Part shown: positions 47,519 to 57,039 of the stretch, one piece after another
How positions within the stretch are numbered: position 1 is the stretch's first letter
Layout of the letters: each line of letters opens with the position of its first letter
Source: Paragonimus westermani
Taxonomy: Eukaryota; Platyhelminthes; Trematoda; Plagiorchiida; Troglotrematidae
Direction of reading: 5' to 3'
NCBI GenBank assembly: GCA_008508345.1
Contig: QNGE01000124.1
Coordinates: 107,910-171,909, forward strand
DNA: 64,000 bases
Translations under genes and position numbers: made by a program
The notes under the pieces: generated by a model
The model's input: the letters and a program-made list of their open reading frames with translations, nothing else
Database searches by the model: none
What the model was told of the DNA's origin: nothing

Positions 47519-48457
47519 CTGTGGAGAGGAAAATCAACATCTTAGAATATTTTGCATAACCCATAGAAGTTTTGGATGCGTCCCTAATCTGTTTTGTCCA
47601 AAACTTACCTCAGAAATACTTATTTTGAAGAATTGTAACTCTTCTTGTCAACTGTCACATAGGCAAACCCGAATCGCTATTCGCTCAGTCTTATTTTGAG
47701 GACGTTTCTAATTCCCCGAACAAGTGACTGCACTCGTTTTGTCCTGGCCGGGTGAAAAAAACATCAGCTTGGCTGTGATATCACCGCTCTTGGGAAAACA
47801 AGGCTCTAGACAGAAATCCCAATAACAGGAAATACGCTTCACCATATGCCTGTGATCCAGCTTAGGAATCTAGCTGCTATGAAGTCTTCCTGCTGAACAC
47901 TTTCGTGTCTTAGATGAGTGACGGACACAGTGGGACTATTTTGTGGTTTGGTTTGTACTTGTGTGGTGTAAGAGTTACATCGAAAACATGTCTGAGCTAT
48001 TGGAGAACTGGCGCTGCTACATAGGCTTAGCCCAAACATTTAATGCGGAGGAAGTGTTGGCAAACAATAGGTACAGTAGAAGACGAAGATACTATAAAAG
48101 TTTTAGAACAAACATGGATTAAAAGTGGGAAAGGGCTGTAGTGTAAGTAAACGAAACACTTGTGGCCGTTTACAGTAACTCCTACCGTCACCAGCCAGCT
48201 CCATCATAGTAGATAGGCTGGTAAAACAACACTTCACCTCAAGATAAATACCGCCATCACACTGAGCAGATCTCCGTTTCCTTGGTTTCTCAGCTTGAAA
48301 TTTCTCTCTCCTTTGGCTTCATCTGTAATGCAGACATCTAAACAGACTTGATTTAGACAGTGTGTTGATAACTGTCATGATTGCCTCACTTTGAGTTGGA
48401 TTGAGCAAACAGGTTTAAACACAAATAGAATCTCCAGCCAGCCCCTTTCGAAAAGAA

Positions 48458-48502
48458 GCACTAGACTCGAGTTTCGCTCTCATTAGAGCTCGTCAGTAGT
48501 GC
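48458..48502 (-). ncRNA. Hammerhead ribozyme, type I (copy D)
   Basis: Core boxes CTGACGA and GAAA, perfect stem I (GCACTA/TAGTGC), perfect stem II (GCTCT/AGAGC with AATG loop) and mini stem III are all present. It is identical to the copies at 49,137 and 51,326 over the core. Confidence 0.85.
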
Positions 48503-48595
48503 ATATCCTTACCACGGCCGGGATTTGAACTCCGGCCATTCCAATCATGAGGCAACCGTGTTAACCACTGCGCCATTGACCTCACATTAGGCACG

Positions 48596-48705
48596 NNNNN
48601 NNNNNNNNNNNNNNNNNNNNNNNNNNNNNNNNNNNNNNNNNNNNNNNNNNNNNNNNNNNNNNNNNNNNNNNNNNNNNNNNNNNNNNNNNNNNNNNNNNNN
48701 NNNNN
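48596..48705. other. Assembly gap (110 N)
   Basis: The unknown bases lie exactly at the centre of the head-to-head SINE pair, where the left side ends with the start of the tRNA-like region on the minus strand and the right side resumes inside it on the plus strand. Palindromes of this kind are hard to assemble, so the true length may differ. Confidence 0.95.
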
Positions 48706-48763
48706 CACGGTTGCCTCATGATTGGAATGGCCGGAGTTCAAATCCCGGCCGTGGCAAGGATAT

Positions 48764-48808
48764 GCACTACTGATGAGCTCTAATGAGAGCGAAACTCGAG
48801 TCTAATGC
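48764..48808 (+). ncRNA. Hammerhead ribozyme, type I (copy E)
   Basis: CTGATGA core, perfect stem II, GAAA, mini stem III and cleavage-site C are intact. The stem I 3' strand is TAATGC, giving one mismatch against GCACTA. Confidence 0.8.
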
Positions 48809-49057
48809 TTCATTTCGAAAGAGGCTGGCTGGAAAGTCTATCTGAATGCGAACGGTGCGATCAAATGTGAGTGATGGTCAACTTGAAAACAAATAGAATC
48901 TAAAATATCGCCTTGCAGGTTTAATGAGTTCAGTGATCTCGACCTGTCTCGGAAGTCCGAATCGCGGAGTCTCGAGACTATCGGGCAACCTGATCATTGC
49001 TCACAAGCGAGAGTGGTTGAGCTTTCAGATTTGATGATTCGGTCGTGTCTAATGTGA

Positions 49058-49132
49058 GGTCAATGGCGCAGTGGTTAACACGGTTGCCTCATGATTGGAA
49101 TGGCCGGAGTTCAAATCCCGGCCGTGGTAAGG
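49058..49132 (+). promoter_or_regulatory. tRNA-like region with pol III A and B boxes (copy F)
   Basis: Box A TGGCGCAGTGG fits TRGCNNAGYGG exactly. Box B AGTTCAAATCC fits GGTTCGANNCC with two changes and sits in a hairpin with GGCCGG/CCGGCC arms. A CAT triplet lies between the boxes where an anticodon would be, but the anticodon stem does not pair. Unusually for a SINE, this promoter lies about 150-190 bp inside the element. Confidence 0.7.
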
Positions 49133-49136
49133 ATAT

Positions 49137-49181
49137 GCACTACTGACGAGCTCTAATGAGAGCGAAACTCGAGTCTAGTGC
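49137..49181 (+). ncRNA. Hammerhead ribozyme, type I, canonical (copy F)
   Basis: Everything required can be read: stem I GCACTA/TAGTGC (six pairs); CTGACGA (fits CUGANGA); stem II GCTCT/AGAGC with tetraloop AATG (five pairs); GAAA; a two- to three-pair stem III (AC, loop TCGA, GT); and C as the base 5' of the cleavage site. Predicted cleavage is between C at 49,175 and T at 49,176. The tiny stem III matches the architecture of the schistosome Sm-alpha hammerhead, whose monomers are inefficient and may act as dimers. Confidence 0.9.
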
Positions 49182-49265
49182 TTCTTTTCGAAAGAGGCTG
49201 GCTAGAAGGTCTAACTGAATGCGAACGCTACAATCAAATGTGAGTGATGTTCAACTTGAAGACGA

Positions 49266-49505
49266 ATGGAATCGTTGGTGAGTAATGCTCAGCGCATCTC
49301 CGGAAGTGAAAAGGTAATTCCTCTGGAAATATGTTTACTATCCCTCAACCAGGGCTTGTCAGTCAAGCCGAACATTCCGGAGAAACCGAAATCTGTTGAG
49401 AATTCTGTTCCGTTTATTGACTCACCCCTCAACGGTGACCACAGATTTGAATTCGGACAAATGGCTTTGGATGATCTTTCAACTAAAGTAAACTGTGTAC
49501 CCTAA
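49266..49505 (+). CDS. Unknown 79-residue ORF beside SINE copy F
   Basis: An ATG in the SINE's edge opens 79 codons whose later part is protein-like (SGSEKVIPLEICLLSLNQGL, NGDHRFEFGQMALDDLS). The start lies in repeat-derived DNA, so if real it would more likely be an exon starting further in. No family is recognised. Confidence 0.22.
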   Translation: MESLVSNAQRISGSEKVIPLEICLLSLNQGLSVKPNIPEKPKSVENSVPFIDSPLNGDHRFEFGQMALDDLSTKVNCVP

Positions 49506-49509
49506 TCTG

Positions 49510-51200
49510 TCGCCTTAAGCAGTATACTTAGACGGTTATGTCGCAATGAGGAGTTTCCGGTTCCGACAAAATGGTCGCTTGTCGGCGAAAGCGACAATTT
49601 AGACTAAAGAGCTATTATGTAGGCAGACGTCCACTAAACATAGCCTCGGACCATTATTTATTGATTGTAGGTCTGATACTGTGAACTGTTTAATCAGCTT
49701 GACTGAAACCGCCTTCAACAATAAATAACCCACTTCTAGTGTGTAGTGCTTTGGAGCGCTGCTACCATTAGCGGTCCTCTGATAATCTATTTCTGTTCTA
49801 ACTCACTTAGTGTCGTCAAAAACAGGATAGAGTAAACTGCATTCTTACCACGTAAAGTTACTTCGGATAAACCTTGGTTTCACCTTGTATGTAAATTTGT
49901 GGGGCAGTCCACAGTCTACGACTAGTCAGACGTTCGACTGGTCGACGCAGTGTGCTTAACTTGTGCCATTCAGGGAGCAAAAATGACACAAGTGGGGTTG
50001 ATTGCTATTCTGGTTAAACAGTAGATTCCTTCACTTTGTAGCAGACTTACGATTTCTTTCACGAAAACTGTAGGTTTCTCCGTACAAAACCCATTTAATA
50101 GCATTGGTTTTTCATAGGTTCAACCTTCTTCTCATTAGCCATTCAGGAGAATTGTCAGTTCACATGCTACAAGCTTAGCCAATCGTGAATGTAATAGACA
50201 GTTTCTTCTTACCACGTATAAACAATCAAAATAAGACGAACGGTAGTTCAAAGTGAGCCAAATGTGAACGAGTCATGAAACACTCATACTGATCAAAAAC
50301 TGTCGTTGTTGACCACTAAACGTCACAGTGGCAGTTATAGTAAATAGAATGAAATAACTTCCAGAATGACAAACGTGATAAATACACGAATTGTTGATCA
50401 CGGGGTAACGTCGGTTTCCATGTCAACGCCATGTGCAGATCCTAAACATAACGGAAATCCCTTGTGATTGATAACCACTACTACAAAATTAAATACTGCT
50501 ACAGGTGGACTTTTAACCAGATAAGTGACAGAGGTTTAACCTTACGTTTGATAACCATGGTGCATATTGTCCTCAATAAACTGGCCTTCAGAAATGCTTA
50601 AGAGAGCTAAGCAAATCCAATCACGCGTACGCCATCCATTAAAAAGTGTAAATACACTAACAGATTGTTAGTTAGTAGTTTTGAGCTCCTTATGAAAGGT
50701 CTCATTGAGTCGCACCTGTTGGTGTACCTGTTTACCTGCTGTTGCCAAGTGTTGGTCTGACGACTAAGAGTTTGTCAGGACCGGCCAAAGAGCAACGGCT
50801 GATGTAGTTTAAGACCAGAATGGTTAAAACCATCAAATAGTGAACGGGAGCACAGCTGGCTGATAAGAGCTGACATTTGTTGAGTTTAGGCGGAATCTGC
50901 ATGTAGTCCTACTCAGCCCGAATGTTTCGACAGATTCTGCTATCTATCGATAACTCGATTTTCATCTGGATAGGGAATCCAGATGTTTAATCAAATGGTC
51001 AGTTTGTCCAAGTCTTACAGTGAGCGTCGCCTGAGGTCATGCCAACTGGCTCTATAAATCCACGAGTTGAACATTCACTTTGTGACTTACTTGTAATGGT
51101 TTTCAAATCACTTATCTCCAACATTAGAGATTGACGGTTAAAGTACTGGGCCCATGTTTAAGTTGAGTTTTGTGAGCACTGATAATGATGAGTGATATGT
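49510..51200. other. Stretch without a recognised gene
   Basis: Almost no ORFs over 60 codons in any frame; no repeats or RNA genes recognised. Probably intergenic or intronic. Confidence 0.5.
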
Positions 51201-51206
51201 CAAGTA

Positions 51207-51785
51207 TGTTCACTTTACTGATGAGTAGTCGGGGATTTGGTTTATTTTCAAGTTGACCATCACTCACATTTGATCGCAGCGTTCGCATTCAGATAGACTT
51301 TCCAGCCAGCCTCTTTCGAAAAGAAGCACTAGACTCGAGTTTCGCTCTCATTAGAGCTCGTCAGTAGTGCATATCCTTACCACGGCCGGGATTTGAACTC
51401 CGGCCATTCCAATCATGAGGCAACCGTGTTAACCACTGCGCCATTAACCTCACGTTAGGCACGACCGAAACATCAAATCTGAACGCTCAACCACTTTCGG
51501 TTGTCAGTAATGATCAGGTTGCCCGATCATTTCAAGAGAAGACACAGTAACTGTCCTGTTAACTCCAATCGATAACCCCGCGATTAGGACTTCCGAGACA
51601 GGTCTAGATCACAGAACTCATTAAACCTGCAAGGCGAGAGTGCAAGCGAGAGTGGTTGAGCTTTCAGGTTTGATGATTCGGTCGTGCCTAACGTGAGGTC
51701 AATGGCTCAGTGGTTAACACGGTTGCCTGATGATTGGAATGTCCGGAGTTCAAATCCCGGCCGTGGCAAGGATGTGTTCACTTTA
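51207..51785. mobile_element. Head-to-head pair of ribozyme SINEs (copies G and H) with 11-bp target-site duplication
   Basis: Copy G (minus, about 51,218-51,636) is full length. It ends at its head (CTCATTAAACCTGCAAGGCG) and is joined directly to copy H (plus, about 51,640-51,774), which is truncated at both ends: it starts within the 5' domain (CAAGCGAGAGTGG) and stops just after the tRNA-like region. TGTTCACTTTA at 51,207-51,217 is repeated exactly at 51,775-51,785, so the pair seems to have inserted as one unit. Confidence 0.8.
51326..51370 (-). ncRNA. Hammerhead ribozyme, type I, canonical (copy G)
   Basis: On the minus strand it is identical over the core to the ribozyme at 49,137: perfect stem I, perfect stem II, CTGACGA, GAAA, mini stem III and cleavage-site C. 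Confidence 0.88.
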
Positions 51786-51789
51786 TTCA

Positions 51790-52960
51790 CTCTACTATAA
51801 ATTATCTTACATCCTGAGCCGTGATGGGGTCGTTTTTGATCCGTCTAATGTGCACTTTTGAAATCAGCGTGAATTGAGTTTTGTCAACCTGCAAGAAACT
51901 ACAGTAGTTTTTCATTATTCCGTCACTCGTATGGACCGTTAACTACCGACGAGTCACGTGATATGACGTATTAACAAGCCTCCACCTAATCTTTAGCTTT
52001 GAGGGTAACAACGACCGATTAAAGGGTGAAGCTTACGCATCATGCGGTTCCGATGGACCTTTGTCAATGTTAATTTAATCAGGTTAAGCTGCTGTATGTT
52101 TTTACTTAATCGTTTGCTGCTGGGGCCGAACTTGTATGAAAATTCATACACTGGAATGGTAAGGAAATGTCATTGGGTAGAAACATATGAACGTGGATAA
52201 TTAATTTGTAAAAGAGGTTAAACTGACAAACAAACGTAGTATACCATGGTAATACCTGTAATATGATTTAACAAGTTTTGTGCATCTGGTTCATGGAATA
52301 GGTAAGGGTGGATCGACGTTTCAACGAATGCGTGCGTTTGTAATCAGTCCAGATTGAACCCAACTACAATCGGATTCTACAACTGAACTCACATTGTAGA
52401 GGGATATACGGATGGCCAGCTTCCACTTATGGAAGTCTATCTAGATCACAACGCCATTCCATCCTGAGGTTCAGTGCACCTGAGTGGCATCTTTACTCAA
52501 AAGTCACACAGAAACCTTCAGTGTTGTGAATAACAGCTTATTATGAATTGAGATATCAGTTATCCGGTTCCCTCAGTTTGAGGATCCCAATAATGAGTTA
52601 CCTTAGTGACATCAAATAATTCAGTCTGAAGGGAGAACACGGCGGGGCTCTGGTAAGTTCATAGTCGTTAAATGTCATTGCATCTTTCTGTTCTGGCGGT
52701 AGAGCAAGTGATAAATTCTACTGCAAAATGACGTATTTCCATTCGAAGTTTTACGTTTGTATACTCATATTTTACACACAGGTCAATCTGGTCATGTTCA
52801 TGGTGGCCGTTTGACAGAAGCTACTTGGATGTTAATCTATTCTAGATAACCTAGTTGATTGTATTAGCCATACCGCAAATTCGGTCGTGGAAGTTACTCA
52901 TGAAAAGAGTTCATTTTTCAAGTATAGCTTCAAATGAAACGTATCAAACCTGCGATCAAC
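51790..52960. other. Stretch without a recognised gene
   Basis: No ORFs of note and no recognised repeats. Confidence 0.45.
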
Positions 52961-52964
52961 CTGA

Positions 52965-53162
52965 ATGGAATGTACAATAGACCAAATTTTGGAGAAGCTA
53001 GCCTACGGCAGGATCCAGATAAGTAGCATAAACGGCATATCCAAAAGCAGTACACGCAGTGTCAGACGAGCAACGGAAACAAACCGAGATACTATATTTC
53101 GGTTGAGTCACTCAGACATGCTTAATGCTTCAATAAATCGGCTAGGTGATCGGTGTGATTGA
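52965..53162 (+). CDS. Unknown 65-residue ORF
   Basis: A complete ATG-to-stop frame with soluble, helix-prone composition (MECTIDQILEKLAYGRI then a Ser/Arg-rich middle and SHSDMLNASINRLGDRCD). No family, signal peptide or splice boundary is recognised. May be a small gene, an exon or chance. Confidence 0.25.
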   Translation: MECTIDQILEKLAYGRIQISSINGISKSSTRSVRRATETNRDTIFRLSHSDMLNASINRLGDRCD

Positions 53163-53978
53163 TTATCTTATTAGGGTTTCTCGAGGTTCACTCGAGAGTA
53201 TATTGACATTCATATTGAGCAATTAAACTGTTACCTGTAGGACTAGAACTCAGGTCATTTACTCGGCTCCACACGACACCGTATGTGGTTGAGTGAATGA
53301 ATCCAAACGTTCAATTTCTAAGCTTCCGGTTTGGTTTTGTATCTCTGCTGGTGAAACATCTGGCACATGTGGGGACACCAAACTCGTTGCTCGATGGAAT
53401 TTAGCTAAAACCTACATTTCTCTGCTGGGTCTCCAAATCTGCCTCACAACTTATCAGTGATACAAATTAAATATGGTAAGATTAACATAGCAACCAGTTG
53501 TGCACTTTTATTGAGTAATTCCAACAAAATGCATCAGTTCTGTCAAGCTACTCAATCGCACCGACTGGTCGACCCCAAAAATCACCGGAACATTGGAGAA
53601 GCCAAAAGCAGTAGACCATATTGCCTGTCGTTTTCCGCAGGTCAACATGAGAACAAGTTGTTCTGAACTACTGTTTCTGTTCAGAAGATAAAAGCCGGAC
53701 TTCATATTTTTTTAAATAACTGTGTTTGAATCTTATTAGCTCACATGTGCCTCCGAACTCAGCTTACAGGTCAGAAGATGAAGTGTCCTCAATACGTTAA
53801 AACATACCCTTACACCATTATATTGTCTCACAGTGAGCATAGTGTTAGTCTCCAAAATTACAGTCGGCCTACTGATGACGATGTTAATTTAATCGCGCAG
53901 GTTTATGTGTAACTGAACAGGATAGAACGGTGAGAACTCGGAACTGCACAGTAGACAATAGGAGCTTAATTTCTACAG

Positions 53979-54160
53979 TTCTTTTAAGCATAAATTCTAT
54001 CATGAACAAAAAAAACACTAGAAAGACCGGCAGTGTCGAAAACTGGCCAAAAATAATCAGGGATACTGTTTCTCGCTGGGATTTGTTGTATAAGTTGATT
54101 AGCCCATATCCAATTCACGAAGAAAGTACACAGCTCGCGGTCACGGTCAAAGGAAATTGA
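53979..54160 (+). CDS. Possible terminal exon, 59 residues, unknown
   Basis: The acceptor GAGCTTAATTTCTACAG is followed by a phase-2 frame open to a TGA at 54,160. It includes KKNTRKTGSVENWPKIIRD then SRWDLLYKLISPYPIHEE and ends QLAVTVKGN. The composition is convincingly protein-like. An internal ATG at 54,002 could serve as a start instead. No domain is recognised. Confidence 0.33.
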
Positions 54161-55100
54161 ATGAGTCTACAAACGTATCGATGGTACCACTTTGAGATCC
54201 AGACCCAACTACAGATTTTGTCGAAAACGACCGTTGATAAAGTCGAATTATGATGGTTAATGAGTTGTAGAGGAATTTTTGTTGAAAAATTACAAACACC
54301 ACTGAAAATTGATTGCACCCTTTGTGTTCGCACAAACTTTTTCAGATAGCCCATTCGAAATTAGATAGTAGAATGTAGTTTCATTCCTGTAATAGCATCA
54401 ACGATCGAAATGCCAGTGGACAAGTACAGCTACTTATGATTTCCACTGAAAGAATGGTCCTAGACGTGGGAACATCGGATGGAGTTAACAAAGGAGGTGC
54501 TGTGCTTCTTCTCGAAAATAGCGGACAAACTGGGTGTCTATCAAGGGTGAATGTGGTTGCGTTTACGTGCGATGTTTCAGGCTGTATAGTGTGATCAGTA
54601 CGGTTGTATCTTAACAGCTTGGCCAGATTTTAAATGCAGAAAGTAACGAACAATTGCACTACTGACCAGTTCCAACAAGAGTGACATTCAAATCTAGCGT
54701 CTCAGTTTCCGACGCTTGAATTTGTATCCGGTTTACGTAATTTGGTCACCAGATTGTTTTTTTGGTCAATTGTGCGATATGACGTAACTCTTTTCACATA
54801 CTTTGCTACAAACGGTCGCAGCCGGTTGCTCGAACCGGCCAAAACTGCGAGAACTCCGACTGTTACAAATGTGAAGTTTTATGATTTTTAATCTCGAACC
54901 AACATTCGACCAGGTCCGTTGTTTTCCCTGCATAGTTTCGTCAACAACAAGCAGTATAAACTTGTCAGTATTGTCCAGGTGGAAGAGGAATAGTTTCGCC
55001 ATTACACCGTGGGTGAGTAGAATTAATCATCTCCAGCAGGAGTAATTTGGTTATGACAAGATTATTTCGGTTGGCAACACTGTGAAATGCTGGTTCCAAG

Positions 55101-55463
55101 CTACCAGTCAAATTTGCGTAGAAACAAAACAAATCCGATCAGAAAGGCAGTGAAAATCCCTACAGTACAGTAGAAACAGTTAGTGACTGACGAAGCATGC
55201 ATTCCATGTCCAACCGAGCTGATGCTGTAATTTAGCAACTCATACAGAACAACTTGCTGATCGGAACAGAATAAACACGCGGTATCGCGCATTCTACTCA
55301 GAAAACTCATCACTTCACCGTTGAAGCAATAAAGACAAGTGGTTAGGCATGCAAAGAAATGAGAAGTGAAGGAATGAATATCTAGGTATGTTGAACATAA
55401 TTTCTCACATGTAATCTGAGAGATTCCATTCTGCGTTAAAGTTGCTGAGGTAATCCGAAACAA
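55101..55463 (-). CDS. Unknown 120-residue ORF, Cys-rich with C-terminal membrane segment
   Basis: The minus-strand frame opens at a TTG and is also open about 45 nt further upstream, so the start is uncertain. It holds about eight cysteines and ends with a hydrophobic run (CTVGIFTAFLIGFVLFL) followed by RKFDW and a stop, the pattern of a C-terminal membrane anchor. It could be the last exon of a surface protein, which would fit a parasite, but no family is recognised and acceptor quality is poor. Confidence 0.3.
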   Translation of the reverse strand: MFRITSATLTQNGISQITCEKLCSTYLDIHSFTSHFFACLTTCLYCFNGEVMSFLSRMRDTACLFCSDQQVVLYELLNYSISSVGHGMHASSVTNCFYCTVGIFTAFLIGFVLFLRKFDW

Positions 55464-56118
55464 CGTGGACTTTGTTTCATGCTTTTTGTTAAGAAATCCA
55501 TTTTACATCAAGCAGTTAAAAATACCTTTCTTTGAGGGGTACAAAATCGGCAAATTCAATGAGGTGCTCAGAGAACGAAACTCAGAATAGGGCAACATTC
55601 GCACTTGCAACGTTCAGAAACACGCGACTAACGTGAAGGTACCACATTAACCTACATCATGGGTGATGCACGCTGACGAACCACCGAAGGGCAAAGAGTG
55701 GCAGAAGATTGATTCTAAACGCACAGGGTCGTTCACCTGTGTTCATGATAAGTTAATTGTAGGTTTCTAAATTCGTCGAAGTTTGTTTGGTACACTCGAT
55801 GCATTGTTTGTTGCTATGTTGAATGCTAAACTCTTCAAAGTAGGTTTGGTTGTCCTGCACAAAGCCAGTCCCTAATTTGCTTTTGACTGCTTGCAGATAG
55901 CAATTTCGACTAATTACGTATTATAACTACATGCAGAGAACGTACCTCGGTTGGTTACAATTTGTGGTTTGCGGTTGGCACACGTGCTTCGATTGAGAAC
56001 ACAGCATCTCGTGGTCACTGATTCACTTACCAATCGTGATAATTCCTCCCTCAGTTCTTTCAGTGTGCCCTCCTTGACCTTGGTTTCATGCTTTTCTTCT
56101 ACCGTGGCGGTTTAATCT

Positions 56119-56518
56119 TTGAGTGTAAACCGGAGGACCTTCTGCCCTTGTCTTATGTTGTGTAAACTCAAACCAAATGTCTTCATCAAGCGTTCACTTC
56201 ACCACAAGCCAAGGGGAGCATCCAGGAGTATCCGTTGTATTTGGTTCCCATGGACTAAACAGGCAGTATTACAAGAAACACCTCTTGTTAATGGCGTCGG
56301 GAAACCTTTCATAAAAACACGTGAAATCGCTTCCTCAGATGAACAAGCAGTGGGAGCAACCTCCAAAAAGCAGTCTATGGGAGAACAATATGTACAAGAG
56401 ACATCTCACTGACCATGTTTGGCCACCTGGTAGGTATCACATTGAAGCGCGCATTCCACACCGCAAAACTCAAACTCCCACAGTGACCAGCCTGGTGAAC
56501 TCTGTTTCTGCACAGTGA
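56119..56518 (+). CDS. Two overlapping protein-like frames, possible broken gene
   Basis: The frame 56,119-56,412 ends KTREIASSDEQAVGATSKKQ and a little more. The overlapping frame 56,321-56,518 continues with LTDHVWPPGRYHIEARIPHR and ends LVNSVSAQ. Both have plausible composition, and a single frameshift near 56,400 would join them, which suggests a pseudogene or an unrecognised repeat. No domain is recognised. Confidence 0.22.
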
Positions 56519-57039
56519 CTGAATCGGTCAATTTTCATGCAGTAGTAAAGACAATTATTTCGACATAAAACAAAGGACTTTTGAAGCCAGGGCGAAAAGA
56601 CAAAGTAGGCCAGTGACAGATTAGTAGAAGGACTGATCAAGAAATGCCGTGTCCTCCGGTACAGTATATTTGGCAACGACAAATCACAGCTGCGACATTT
56701 GGCCATCGTTTACTGCCCTAACAAGTGGCCCTAGTTCACATATTCTGAAAGTCAGTTACATCTATCCATGGTTTAACAGTCATATCGATCATATTTCACA
56801 AAATTAAAATGTCACCTCTAGGGGAGATGTGACGTTTCTACTGTAGAATTATTTTCATGTTCTCCTTAGGACTATTTTGTTAGAAAAGTGACGTAATTAG
56901 AAACGGCTATTTTCTCCTTATGAAACTTAAGCGGTACAGATGAAGAAAGTGTGCATTAAAACTACAACAATCGATCAGTAAGTTTTTACTGAACGAGCTC
57001 AACCCGGCGCATTGTCTTGTAAATACAAATAACAGCCTG

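Larger units (their letters stand above)
48421..48901. mobile_element. Head-to-head pair of ribozyme SINEs (copies D and E) around an N gap, with 13-bp flanking repeats
   Basis: Copy D (minus, 48,434-48,595) lacks most of the 3' domain. Copy E (plus, from 48,706 to 48,888) begins in the tRNA-like region after the gap. Both face outward from the gap, so the DNA is a large palindrome. ACAAATAGAATCT occurs at 48,421-48,433 and again at 48,889-48,901, flanking the pair like a target-site duplication. The same words are weakly echoed after copy F, so part of the repeat may belong to the element tail. Confidence 0.7.
48911..49274 (+). mobile_element. Hammerhead-ribozyme SINE, copy F (full modules; reference copy)
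   Basis: Order of parts: a 5' domain beginning CCTTGCAGGTTTAATGAG; a conserved stretch with CAAGCGAGAGTGGTTGAG; the tRNA-like region (49,058-49,132); the ribozyme (49,137-49,181); then a 3' domain with CTTTTCGAAAGAGGCTGGCT and GAGTGATGTTCAACTTGAAG. About 40 bp of the 5' domain present in C and G are deleted. There is no open frame, no poly(A) tail and no RT, so it depends on another element for movement. Inserted directly beside copy E. Its 3' edge (ACGAATGGAATC) resembles the flanking word ACAAATAGAATC on its 5' side. Confidence 0.9.

Noticed and set aside
48493..48741. ORF spanning the N gap
   Set aside because: It is translated SINE sequence plus unknown bases; not coding.
49058..49132. 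Functional tRNA gene (CAT anticodon)
   Set aside because: A and B boxes are good, but the anticodon and acceptor arms do not pair and the same unit recurs inside a longer repeat, so it is a SINE promoter.
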